In this document: piece by piece, positions 1 to 6,994 of the stretch
Position numbering within the stretch: the first letter of the stretch is position 1
Layout: each line of letters opens with the position of its first letter
NCBI GenBank assembly: GCA_910583935.1
Contig: CAJTZM010000015.1
Location: 1 to 46,413 of the forward strand
Reading direction: 5' to 3'
Origin: an uncultured Oscillospiraceae bacterium
GTDB lineage: Bacteria > Bacillota > Clostridia > Oscillospirales > Ruminococcaceae
DNA length: 46,413 nucleotides
Translations under genes and position numbers: made by a program
The notes under the pieces: model-generated
What the model saw: only the letters and a program-made list of their open reading frames with translations
Told to the model about the DNA's origin: nothing
The model's database searches: none

Positions 1-30
1 TAGACCCTGCCACGGGTAAAAAAATAAAGG

Positions 31-54
31 TCAAATCGGGGTTGCCCCTTTTGA
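31..54 (+). terminator. Possible terminator hairpin of an upstream gene
   Basis: A short hairpin is visible: TCAAA (31-35) pairs with TTTGA (50-54) and GGGG (38-41) pairs with CCCC (45-48) around a TTG loop, followed by an AT-rich stretch. It lies before the rpsF promoter, so it could end a gene outside the window. The U-tract is poor, so the call is weak. Confidence 0.35.
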
Positions 55-65
55 TGTTTATTTTA

Positions 66-90
66 CAACTCACAATTTTGCAACTCACAA
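66..90. repeat. Tandem 10-bp direct repeat upstream of the rpsF promoter
   Basis: CAACTCACAA occurs at 66-75 and again at 81-90, with start points 15 bp apart. The pair ends 10 bp before the -35 box of the ribosomal protein promoter. It may be an activator or upstream-element site, or a chance duplication; no known factor is recognised. Confidence 0.4.
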
Positions 91-100
91 AGATTTTATA

Positions 101-129
101 TTGACTTTATCGGACAAAGCTGATAAAAT
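101..129 (+). promoter_or_regulatory. Promoter of rpsF-ssb-rpsR
   Basis: TTGACT (101-106), a 17-bp spacer and TAAAAT (124-129), with TG at 121-122 giving an extended -10, form a near-consensus sigma-A promoter. Transcription would start near 136, giving a leader of about 78 nt before rpsF. Confidence 0.8.
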
Positions 130-159
130 AATTCTGTTATGCGGCTTACAAGGCCTCTA

Positions 160-194
160 ACATCCTTGCTCTGTTAAAAAACAGGGCCTTATGT
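160..194 (+). promoter_or_regulatory. Candidate S6:S18 autoregulatory leader hairpin
   Basis: The rpsF leader folds into an 8-bp stem, GCTCTGTT (168-175) with AACAGGGC (180-187) around an AAAA loop. Below it are an internal loop containing CCTT and a lower stem ACAT (160-163) with ATGT (191-194). A stem, asymmetric C-rich loop, stem layout just before rpsF is what is known for the S6:S18-binding mRNA motif in many bacteria. The characteristic CCG trinucleotide is not clearly present, so this is a candidate only. Confidence 0.35.
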
Positions 195-213
195 CCAGAA
201 GGAGGTGTAACAA

Positions 214-510
214 ATGGCAAAAACTATCCAGCAGTATGAGACGACGATGATCCTGAACACCAAAAAAGGTGAAGATGGCATCAATGCACTGATTGAAAAA
301 TTTAAAAACCTCATCAGTGAAAACGGCACGATTGACAATGTGGACGATTGGGGCAAGCGCAGACTTGCTTACGAAATTGAGGATGAGCAGGAAGGGTACT
401 ATGTAATGATTACCTTTACTGCGAAACCGGATTTCCCCGCTGAGTTGGACCGTATTTACAACATTACTGACGGTGTGCTTCGTTCTTTGACCATAGCGGT
501 AGAAGAATAG
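214..510 (+). CDS. rpsF: 30S ribosomal protein S6
   Basis: Small-subunit protein that binds 16S rRNA as a heterodimer with S18. The 98-residue product has the S6 signatures: an N-terminal YETTMIL strand, the WGKRRLAYEI segment near residues 46-55 and the YYVMITF strand. Length is normal for the family. A strong GAAGGAGGTG site precedes the ATG. It is first in the conserved rpsF-ssb-rpsR operon, 24 bp before ssb, under the promoter at 101-129, and is probably subject to S6:S18 feedback through the leader. Confidence 0.97.
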   Translation: MAKTIQQYETTMILNTKKGEDGINALIEKFKNLISENGTIDNVDDWGKRRLAYEIEDEQEGYYVMITFTAKPDFPAELDRIYNITDGVLRSLTIAVEE

Positions 511-534
511 CAAAGAGAAAGGACGGATTTTACG

Positions 535-990
535 ATGTATAATAAAGCCATCATTATGGGGCGCTTGACCGCCGATCCTGAGCTTCGGCAGACGCCCAGT
601 AATATTTCCGTCACTTCCTTTACCGTTGCCTGCGACCGTGCGTATTCTAAGGGCGCTGATCGGCAGACAGACTTTATTGACTGTGTTGCTTGGAGAAGTA
701 CCGCTGAATTTGTTTGCCGGTATTTTCAAAAAGGCAAGCCGATTTTAGTAGAGGGACGTTTGCAGGTGACGAATTATACGGACAAAAACGGCGAGAAACG
801 CAGACGCTATGAAGTTGTAGCGGACAATGTCCATTTTGTTGACAGCGGCAGAAACAATTCCAACGACGCCGGCAATACATTTTCTGCTCCCGTCTCGGGG
901 ACAGGAAATACCAATAGCGGTGTGGCGTATTCCAGCGGCAACACCGAAGATTTTGAAGAAATTGACGGGTTGGACGATCTGCCCTTCTAG
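535..990 (+). CDS. ssb: Single-stranded DNA-binding protein
   Basis: OB-fold protein that coats single-stranded DNA during replication, repair and recombination. The OB domain covers about residues 1-105 (start MYNKAIIMGRLTADPELRQT, FIDCVAWRSTAEFVCRYFQKG). A disordered Asn/Gly/Ser-rich linker follows, then the acidic tip ending DDLPF that recruits partner proteins. Total length is 151 residues, as expected. The position between rpsF and rpsR is the standard Firmicutes arrangement; ssb shares the rpsF promoter. Confidence 0.97.
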   Translation: MYNKAIIMGRLTADPELRQTPSNISVTSFTVACDRAYSKGADRQTDFIDCVAWRSTAEFVCRYFQKGKPILVEGRLQVTNYTDKNGEKRRRYEVVADNVHFVDSGRNNSNDAGNTFSAPVSGTGNTNSGVAYSSGNTEDFEEIDGLDDLPF

Positions 991-1022
991 TGTTCACGAT
1001 TTTTAAAAGGAGGTTTTGATCC

Positions 1023-1271
1023 ATGGAAAGACCTGAGAGAGGTAACCGTGGCGGCAGAAAAGGCCGTAAAAAGGTATGTGCTTTCTGTGCTGATAAGATT
1101 GATCATATCAGCTACTATAAGGATATTCCGAAAATCAGAAGATGTCTGTCTGAGCGAGCAAAGATTATTCCTCGCAGGGTAACTGGCACTTGCGCGAAGC
1201 ATCAGCGTCAGCTGACGGTTGCAATTAAGCGTGCAAGGCATTTGGCTCTTCTACCCTACACCAGCAACTAA
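1023..1271 (+). CDS. rpsR: 30S ribosomal protein S18
   Basis: Basic small-subunit protein that partners S6 on the 16S platform. The 82-residue product has a Gly/Arg-rich N-terminus, then KKVCAFCADKIDHISYYKD, and the RRVTGTCAKHQRQLTVAIKR segment typical of S18. Its three Cys residues make it the zinc-capable (C+) type as far as can be judged. A consensus AAAGGAGG site precedes the ATG. Last gene of the operon, followed by a perfect terminator hairpin. Confidence 0.97.
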   Translation: MERPERGNRGGRKGRKKVCAFCADKIDHISYYKDIPKIRRCLSERAKIIPRRVTGTCAKHQRQLTVAIKRARHLALLPYTSN

Positions 1272-1285
1272 ATTTTAATCACATA

Positions 1286-1334
1286 AAACATACAAAAAGT
1301 CTCTATGCAAAGCATAGAGACTTTTTGTATGTTT
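1286..1334. terminator. Perfect 23-bp bidirectional terminator
   Basis: The arm 1286-1308 is an exact reverse complement of 1312-1334 with an AAA loop. An A-tract on one side and a T-tract on the other let it stop both rpsR (+) and the convergent regulator gene (-), whose stop codon begins at 1336. Confidence 0.9.
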
Positions 1335-1335
1335 C

Positions 1336-2574
1336 TTATTTGGTTGGATAAAGAATTTCTGTTTCGTTTAAATGGCCTGGTTCTTCTTCTGTACCAAAAG
1401 AATATGCCGTTTGTTTATATTGAATGCCAAACCGGTCCACAACCGTTATTTCGATTGCAATCTGCTGCCATTCGCCTACAGGAAAGGTTTCCCCCATCGG
1501 TACTGCTGCTGAAACCATGGTATAGCCCTCTGAGACAGCTGTCCCACCTTGATCGTAATCGGGTTTTGTTAAATTCTCGTAAAAATCCATCTCATATGAT
1601 CGAAAGATCTTTCCATCTTTGTAAAGCTTTACTGTTCCACTTTCCGGATAGTTGGCAAGAGCCGGATAGGTACTGTCAGGCATTTGGGCTTCAACCACTA
1701 GAGAACCGTTTATTGCCAGCGTCCTGTTAGACTGATCGATCATCGCATACTGTGTCATTTCCCCTTGAAAGCTTGCGGTAACCGTCAGTAGGTGGTGATC
1801 TAATCCATAAATTGTATCCAGCTCCTCTGAAATCCTTTCTCCGTTTTCCAAAAAGGTAGCCGATACCCTGATTTCATGGGAAACCGGCAAGGAAACTGTC
1901 CCGCCAAAAACGCTTCCCTCCCTTGCGATGTTTTCCAGAATAATCGGTTCAAAATCCGGACCTGAAAAGGTAAGCGTCATTTGGGTGTTTTCTGTACAAA
2001 CCTTCGGGACAACAGAAAATTTCACCTGAACTTGTTTACTAATTGGCCGAAACCCCAGTACATCGCAGTGATATTCCGATATGACACTGTCCTGTTTTTC
2101 CAGACTTCCCTCAATTTTTGTATGAAGAGAACCAATCACCGTTTCCCATTGGGACCGTATGCCGGAGAGATCACTCTGAATAATCTGGAGCTGTTTGCTT
2201 AATTCTTGTATTTGTGCCTGCATATAAACAGTCATAGCCGCAAGGATGAAAATACAGCCGATCATTACGCCTGAAAATACTGCCTGCCTTTTTCGCTTCG
2301 CAGGAACAGTGATTAGGGAAAATGATTTTTCTTCTCCCTCTACGGAAAAATGCCCCTGCGGTTTTTGCTGGCAGGATTCTTCCAGCTGGAGTAATTCACT
2401 GAGGGAAACCCCAAAAATTCGGCTGAGCTCTTTTAGATTTTCCAATTCCGGCACCGCTTTTCCCGACTCCCACTTCGATACCGCTTGGCGAGACACACCC
2501 AGCTTTTCCCCCAACTCTTCCTGGGAAAATCCACACTTTTTTCTCAATGCCGCAATCTGATTTGCTAAATCCAC
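1336..2574 (-). CDS. Membrane-anchored XRE-family regulator with large extracytoplasmic domain
   Basis: Probable one-component membrane regulator. An HTH_XRE domain fills about residues 5-60 (FSQEELGEKLGVSRQAVSKWESGK). One hydrophobic segment lies near residues 97-117 (SGVMIGCIFILAAMTVYM) and a Gln/Leu/Ile-rich coiled-coil stretch follows. The last 220 or so residues are beta-rich and look extracytoplasmic. The longest frame opens at a GTG (2583), but that codon overlaps the GGAG site. The GTG at 2574 has 8-nt spacing and is preferred, giving 412 residues. It is convergent with rpsR. A TTGACA lies at 2645-2650 (minus strand), but no good -10 follows. The external domain is not recognised and no target gene is adjacent. 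Confidence 0.75.
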   Translation of the reverse strand: MDLANQIAALRKKCGFSQEELGEKLGVSRQAVSKWESGKAVPELENLKELSRIFGVSLSELLQLEESCQQKPQGHFSVEGEEKSFSLITVPAKRKRQAVFSGVMIGCIFILAAMTVYMQAQIQELSKQLQIIQSDLSGIRSQWETVIGSLHTKIEGSLEKQDSVISEYHCDVLGFRPISKQVQVKFSVVPKVCTENTQMTLTFSGPDFEPIILENIAREGSVFGGTVSLPVSHEIRVSATFLENGERISEELDTIYGLDHHLLTVTASFQGEMTQYAMIDQSNRTLAINGSLVVEAQMPDSTYPALANYPESGTVKLYKDGKIFRSYEMDFYENLTKPDYDQGGTAVSEGYTMVSAAVPMGETFPVGEWQQIAIEITVVDRFGIQYKQTAYSFGTEEEPGHLNETEILYPTK

Positions 2575-2879
2575 AGCATCCACTCCTTTCTTTACTACTT
2601 TACCAACTCTTTCTTCTTTTCGCTACCAACCAACGCTTTCTTTTTGTCAACCCATAGTTGCGATCGAATTGTTACAAAACAAAAAAGAATAGCCGCAAAT
2701 GCTAACGCCCGATAAGCAGATAATCAGAAAATATAACTTTACGGACATTGGCATGACAAAAGCCAGCGTTGGGGGCAGTAATGCTTTTTACGATGGCTTT
2801 CTTTCTGTCAAAATACAAAATCGCACATTCGCAAAGAAAAAATCCTTTGCTACAATATGAGAAAAGGAGGTCATGAAAT

Positions 2880-3161
2880 ATGGGAAGCAAAAAAATATTA
2901 CATAGCGATTACCGAAAGTGAACGGAGAATTATCATCAATGCTTTGAACATACTGCTGACAAACGGCAAACTAACTCGTACCTTGCCGACATAAATGGGC
3001 AGGCAGAGGATATGTTTTCTCGGCTGGTAAAGGAATATGCCGACAAGCAGGGCGTTACGGAACAGTTAAAAGCTGAAAACGCCCTAAAATGGATAGGAAG
3101 AATGAATAACATTCGGGCGTGTGTAAGGGAGATTGTAGAAACAGAAGTTGTATATTGCTGA
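2880..3161 (+). pseudogene. Fused remnant: small ICE protein joined to the TnpV C-terminus
   Basis: After an AAGGAGG site, ATG at 2880 would give MGSKKYYIAITESERRIII if the A7 tract at about 2889-2895 had one A fewer. This is the start of a small protein common in clostridial integrative elements. The frame runs on (INALN) straight into LLTNGKL, which belongs to TnpV. One base is then missing (AC for AAC near 2974), after which SYLADINGQAEDMFSRL to MNNIRACVREIVETEVVYC reads open to the TGA at 3159-3161. So a deletion joined two genes and two single-base indels broke them. TnpV is an accessory protein of Tn4451-type transposons. Both identities come from memory of family sequences. Confidence 0.7.
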
Positions 3162-3204
3162 ATGACAGAAAAATGTCGGGAATCCTTACAGACCCTGTCG
3201 TTTT

Positions 3205-3540
3205 TCAATTTATGGACGCTTTATATCCCTCGCCCCAATTCCACATAGCGTCAAGGATAGGCTTCAGGCTCTGCCCTAATTCTGTCAGTGAGTATTCCAC
3301 TCTTGGCGGCACTTCCGCATAGACTTTACGATTGACAAGACCGTTTTCTTCCATATCACGAAGCTGGGCGGTCAGTACCTTTTGAGATACGCTGCCTATG
3401 GACTTCTTTAATTCTCCAAAGCGTTTTGTACCGGGAAGCAAGTCACGCAAAATCAATACTTTCCACTTATCACCAATTAAAGTTAAAGTCGTTTCCACAG
3501 GACAAGCAGGTAATTCCTTAACTAATTTTTGTTCGCTCAT
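3205..3540 (-). CDS. HxlR-family winged-helix regulator
   Basis: Small winged-helix DNA-binding protein (111 residues) of the HxlR/YodB/CatR type. It has the standard core: CPVETTLTLIGDKWKVLILRDL, then FGELKKSIGSVSQKVLTAQLRDMEENGLV, and the wing RKVYAEVPPRVEYSLTELG. Cys13 sits where many family members carry a redox- or electrophile-sensing cysteine. An AAGGAG site precedes the ATG. It is transcribed divergently from the NTF2-MBL-flavoprotein-macrodomain-SirTM cassette and very probably controls it and itself; operator-like repeats lie between them. Family function in quinone, aldehyde or disulfide stress is established; the inducer here is unknown. Confidence 0.9.
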   Translation of the reverse strand: MSEQKLVKELPACPVETTLTLIGDKWKVLILRDLLPGTKRFGELKKSIGSVSQKVLTAQLRDMEENGLVNRKVYAEVPPRVEYSLTELGQSLKPILDAMWNWGEGYKASIN

Positions 3541-3559
3541 TATATTATCTCCTTACAAT

Positions 3560-3576
3560 AGTTTCTATTAGAAACT
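3560..3576. promoter_or_regulatory. Palindromic operator candidate at the hxlR promoter
   Basis: AGTTTCTATTAGAAACT is a perfect inverted repeat of two 8-bp arms around one base. It lies immediately downstream of the hxlR -10 box, where a bound repressor would block transcription. Autoregulation by HxlR is inferred. Confidence 0.55.
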
Positions 3577-3585
3577 TTATATAAA

Positions 3586-3614
3586 ATTTTACCATACTGC
3601 CTCAAAATAATCAA
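3586..3614 (-). promoter_or_regulatory. Promoter of hxlR
   Basis: On the minus strand, TTGATT (3614-3609), a 17-bp spacer and TAAAAT (3591-3586) with a TGG extension form a strong sigma-A promoter reading into hxlR. Confidence 0.75.
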
Positions 3615-3713
3615 GATTTATTATAGAATTAGAAGTAAATTCAAATCTTTTGAAAAAATTTTTGCGGGTATAAAATCGTTGAAATGCCTGAAATTACGCA
3701 TTTGTTTCCTCTC

Positions 3714-3744
3714 GGTAACTGCTCAATAGTATCCTTTTAGTAAC
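3714..3744. promoter_or_regulatory. Repeated GTAAC-like boxes upstream of the SirTM cassette promoter
   Basis: Three related hexamers, GGTAAC (3714-3719), AGTATC (3728-3733) and AGTAAC (3739-3744), lie in the same orientation, ending about 22 bp before the -35 box of the rightward promoter. Closer in, AAAGT/ACTTT and AAGTG/CACTT inverted pairs overlap the -35. Such clustered half-sites are plausible HxlR-family operators. Confidence 0.4.
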
Positions 3745-3766
3745 TACGCCACAATAAAGTGCGTAC

Positions 3767-3795
3767 TTTACACTTGAAACTGTCATTCGTATAAT
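3767..3795 (+). promoter_or_regulatory. Promoter of the NTF2-MBL-PPOX-macrodomain-SirTM cassette
   Basis: TTTACA (3767-3772), a 17-bp spacer and a consensus TATAAT (3790-3795). The first gene starts at 3917, so the leader is about 115 nt; nothing structured was recognised in it. Confidence 0.75.
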
Positions 3796-3916
3796 TTAGT
3801 CAAGAGCTACGGAGAACGGCCGCTGCGAAGCTCGAAACAAATCTAAAAAATCCATTATGAACATTTTTAAGAAATTTTTTGGCAGCAGCCAAGCGAATAT
3901 GAAGGAGGAAAATACA

Positions 3917-4690
3917 ATGACAAACACACAGAAAGCTCTCGAACTCATAGGTACTTTTGCGAATGGTAACACCAAAAAGGCAGCAAGCTTGCTTGCAGAA
4001 GGGTACATCCAACACAACCTCGCCTACGGCACAGGCCGTGACGCCTTTGTCGGATCGGTTGCTTACCTCGCTTCTGCTCCCGTCAAGACTACCGTAAATA
4101 ATATTCGTGCCTTTGAGGACGGAGACAAGGTTTTCTTGCAGACGGTTTACAACTTTGCAGGTGCAGGCGAACAGGTTGCTTTTGACGTCTTTCGCTTTGA
4201 CGAAAACGGTAAGATTGCCGAGCATTGGGATAATCTCGCAGCGAAAGCAGAGCCGAACCCTTCCGGCAGAACACAGATTGACGGTACTATGGAACTGAAA
4301 GACCTCGATAAGACCGAAGCAAATCGTGAGCTAGTAACGCACTTCCTTTACGATGTAATGCAGGGCAACCGCCCCGAAAAGACGCCTGACTACTTTGACG
4401 GCGATACCTACATTCAGCATAACACGGGCATTGCTGACGGACTTTCCGGCTTGGGCGCTGCGCTGGCGGCTCTTGCCGAGCAGGACATTCAGATGATTTA
4501 CAACACCGTTCATCAGGTACTTGCAAAGGGTAATTATGTCCTTGCAGTCAGCGAGGGTACTTTCGGCGGCGCACCTACCGCTTATTATGACCTGTGGCGT
4601 GTTGAGGATGGCAAGATTGCCGAGCATTGGGATGTAATGGAAACTATCGCAGACCAATCTACTTGGCAGAATCAGAACGGAAAGTTCTAA
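3917..4690 (+). CDS. Tandem SnoaL-like/NTF2-fold protein
   Basis: The 257-residue protein consists of two copies of an NTF2-like (SnoaL-type) domain. The repeat is visible in EGYIQHN...GRDAF...IAEHWDN (about residues 27-110) and DTYIQHNTGIADG...KIAEHWDVM (about 155-245). NTF2-fold proteins bind small hydrophobic ligands or act as isomerases and cyclases; the substrate here is unknown. The frame extends up to 3857, but the ATG at 3917 with GAAGGAGG in front is the likely start. First gene of the HxlR-controlled cassette, 42 bp before the next gene. In HxlR neighbourhoods such proteins are often stress-induced. Confidence 0.8.
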   Translation: MTNTQKALELIGTFANGNTKKAASLLAEGYIQHNLAYGTGRDAFVGSVAYLASAPVKTTVNNIRAFEDGDKVFLQTVYNFAGAGEQVAFDVFRFDENGKIAEHWDNLAAKAEPNPSGRTQIDGTMELKDLDKTEANRELVTHFLYDVMQGNRPEKTPDYFDGDTYIQHNTGIADGLSGLGAALAALAEQDIQMIYNTVHQVLAKGNYVLAVSEGTFGGAPTAYYDLWRVEDGKIAEHWDVMETIADQSTWQNQNGKF

Positions 4691-4732
4691 TGCAACAACT
4701 AAAATAACCAATCATAGAATCTGGAGGTTATC

Positions 4733-5527
4733 ATGATGAACAAAAACACATTTACTGCTGTAAAACTGGCAAAAGGTGAAATGAATATTTACGATTTCGG
4801 CAGCATTAAGCTGCACGCATACAAAACCAACGATTTTATCGACGATGAGGTTTTTATCATTGAAAAAAATGGCAAAGCTGTCATTATTGAGTCCCCTTGC
4901 TTTTTTGATAATATAAAAGAGCTTACGGAATATCTGAGTGATGTTGAGGTCGAAGGTGTACTGATTGCCTATCACGGCGCAGGAGCTACTTTCCTGCCGA
5001 ATGTCCCGAAATATGCAACACCAAATGCTGTAGACTATTCTGAAAACGGCGGAGGAAAGGCATTGGTGGATAATTTCACAAGCACGTTTGGAGAAATTTT
5101 CGACAATTCAATTCACAAGATTACCAATGTCATCGCAGAGGGAAAGGTTACAATCGGCGGTATTGATTTTGAAATCACACAGACCGCAGAGGCATTCGAC
5201 ATTGTGATTTCCGAAATCAACGCTGTTTACACTCATATGCTTGGACACGACTGCCACTCTATTGTTGCGGGTGCAGGTCACGCTGACGGAATTATCGCAG
5301 AACTCCACAGTTATATTGAAAAGGGTTATGACCTGATTCTGACCTCACACTACACACCGGAGGACTTGAAAGACGCACAAACGAAAATCGACTATCTTAA
5401 AAATCTGAAAAAAATTGCAGCAAATTGTGCGGATTCTGATACCTTTAAAACAGAGGTACAGAAAAAGTACCCCGCGTACAGCGGCCAGAACTATCTGGAT
5501 ATGACAGCGGGATTTTTCTTTGCTTAA
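4733..5527 (+). CDS. Metallo-beta-lactamase-fold-like protein lacking the HxHxDH motif
   Basis: 264 residues. The layout, strands such as VFIIEKNGKAVIIESPCF, then VEGVLIAYHGAGATFLP, and a later HMLGHDCHSIVAGAGHADG segment, suggests the MBL fold. The canonical THxHxDH metal motif is absent: only His81 of YHGAG remains at that place. It may be non-hydrolytic, bind another metal, or be a related fold. GGAGG precedes two consecutive ATG codons (4733 and 4736); spacing is 5 or 8 nt, so either may be used. It lies between the NTF2-like gene and the broken flavin/ferredoxin gene in the cassette. The fold call is tentative. Confidence 0.5.
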   Translation: MMNKNTFTAVKLAKGEMNIYDFGSIKLHAYKTNDFIDDEVFIIEKNGKAVIIESPCFFDNIKELTEYLSDVEVEGVLIAYHGAGATFLPNVPKYATPNAVDYSENGGGKALVDNFTSTFGEIFDNSIHKITNVIAEGKVTIGGIDFEITQTAEAFDIVISEINAVYTHMLGHDCHSIVAGAGHADGIIAELHSYIEKGYDLILTSHYTPEDLKDAQTKIDYLKNLKKIAANCADSDTFKTEVQKKYPAYSGQNYLDMTAGFFFA

Positions 5528-5587
5528 TTACATTGGCGGGACTGTCGATACGGCAGTCCCGTTCTACTCATAAAGAGGTGCGCTAAA

Positions 5588-6210
5588 ATGAACACAACTA
5601 AAATCCTAAAATTTTTAGAGAAAGAGATACATTCGGTTATTATGGCGACGGTTGATGACAGCGGGCTGCCCGTTACCTGTGCTATTGATATCATGGATAG
5701 CGATGAAAATGGGCTGTACTTTCTGACTGCAAAAGGAAAAAACTTCTACGGCCGCTTAAAGAAAAACAGATGTATCGCATTAACAGGAATAAAGGGCAAC
5801 GATACGCTGTCCTGCGTGGCAGTTTCTGCTCGTGGCAAGGTACAGGAAATCGGAAACGCATTTTTACAAAGGCTGTTTGAAAAAATCCGTATATGAATGA
5901 AATCTATCCGACGGAAGAATCCCATCAGGCTCTTACTGTTTTTTGGCTCTATGAAGGTAGCGGCGAATAGTTTGACCTTTCTCAAAAACCGATTGAACGA
6001 GTCTCTTTTACGATTGGAAATAAGCAGGAAGAAGTGCACGGTTATGAAATTACACAGAAATGTATTGGGTGTAAAGCCTGTCAAATTGTATGTCCGCAGA
6101 ATTGTATTGATTTTACTGGAATCCCTGCTGTAATAAAACAGGAAAGCTGTCTGCATTGCGGCAACTGTTTCATAGGCTGTCCGCAGAAAGCAGTTGTGCG
6201 GAGAGGATAA
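5588..6210 (+). pseudogene. Pyridoxamine-phosphate-oxidase-like flavoprotein fused to a 2[4Fe-4S] ferredoxin domain, frameshifted
   Basis: The first frame (5588-5896) gives a split-barrel PPOX-type domain: EIHSVIMATVDDSGLPVTCAID, GLYFLTAKGKNFYGRL. At the A6 tract near 5879-5884 one A appears to be missing. In the next frame the protein continues LFEKNPYMNEIYPTEESHQ, meets one in-frame TAG at 5968-5970 (GE-stop-FDLS, where relatives have Trp), then reads on to a ferredoxin domain. That domain has CIGCKACQIVCP and CLHCGNCFIGCP, two [4Fe-4S] motifs, and ends at the TAA at 6208-6210. A Trp to stop change plus a one-base deletion makes it a recent pseudogene, or partly a sequencing artefact. It would have been a redox partner in the SirTM cassette. 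Confidence 0.75.
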
Positions 6211-6214
6211 GAAG

Positions 6215-6994
6215 ATGACGCAGCGTGAGAGAAGAAAATATTTAATAGTGGCTCTCTTAAAAGAACGGCCGCAGTATTCCAAAATAGAAATTCCGTCTGA
6301 CGAGCGAGAACAAAAAACTCTGCTTCGTTCGCTTTTTAATATTCGTATGCCCCTGCCCGTGACGGAGGAATTTTTGACAGTGCAGGACGCCTACTTACAG
6401 GAAGAAACAATGCAAAAAGGAATGACGGCTCTTTCCGATTTAGAGCCTGTTCAAAAAGGCATTTATCTTTGGCGTGGCGATATTACCACGCTGCAATGCG
6501 ACGGTATTGTTAATGCTGCAAACAGCGGGATGCTCGGCTGTTTTTGCCCTAACCACGGCTGTATTGACAATGCCATTCATACCTTTGCAGGTGTTCAACT
6601 CCGTCTAGCTTGTGCAGAACTTATGAAACAACAAGGTCACGAGGAAGAAACGGGCAAGGCAAAAATCACGCCTGCCTATAATCTGCAGAGCCGTTTCGTA
6701 TTGCACACGGTCGGTCCGATTATTCACGGCTGGCTTACCAAAAAGGACGAGGAATTGCTTGCAGCCTGCTACCGTTCCTGTTTAGAGCTAGCAGAGCAAA
6801 ATGGGTTAAAAAGCATTGCCTTTTGCTGTATCTCTACGGGGGAGTTTTGTTTTCCAAACGATAAGGCGGCACAGATAGCTATACAAACCGTTAAGGAATA
6901 CAAAAGACAAACACATAGTGAAATCGAGGTGATTTTTAATGTTTATAAGGAACTTGATTACAACATCTACCAAGAGTTACTCAGGGCAGATTGA
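6215..6994 (+). CDS. Zn-dependent macrodomain protein-ADP-ribose hydrolase
   Basis: 259 residues from the ATG at 6215. An N-terminal helical region (about 1-80) is followed by a macrodomain. The domain has WRGDITTLQCDGIVNAANSG (ADP-ribose binding), the zinc-type loop GCFCPNHGCIDNAIH, RFVLHTVGP and the second loop IAFCCISTGEFCFPN. The C/H/C set in the first loop is the mark of the Zn-macrodomains that sit next to SirTM in staphylococci and streptococci, where they remove the ADP-ribose that SirTM adds. The frame extends upstream, but this ATG just after the preceding gene fits best. It overlaps the SirTM gene by 56 bp, which suggests coupled translation. Confidence 0.9.
   Translation: MTQRERRKYLIVALLKERPQYSKIEIPSDEREQKTLLRSLFNIRMPLPVTEEFLTVQDAYLQEETMQKGMTALSDLEPVQKGIYLWRGDITTLQCDGIVNAANSGMLGCFCPNHGCIDNAIHTFAGVQLRLACAELMKQQGHEEETGKAKITPAYNLQSRFVLHTVGPIIHGWLTKKDEELLAACYRSCLELAEQNGLKSIAFCCISTGEFCFPNDKAAQIAIQTVKEYKRQTHSEIEVIFNVYKELDYNIYQELLRAD

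Noticed and set aside
157..729. Minus-strand 190-codon open frame over rpsF-ssb
   Set aside because: It is antisense to two certain genes and lacks any recognisable domain.
5968..5970. Recoded stop (for example pyrrolysine) in the PPOX-ferredoxin gene
   Set aside because: A frameshift occurs as well, relatives have Trp here, and no pyrrolysine machinery is visible; a simple nonsense mutation is more likely.
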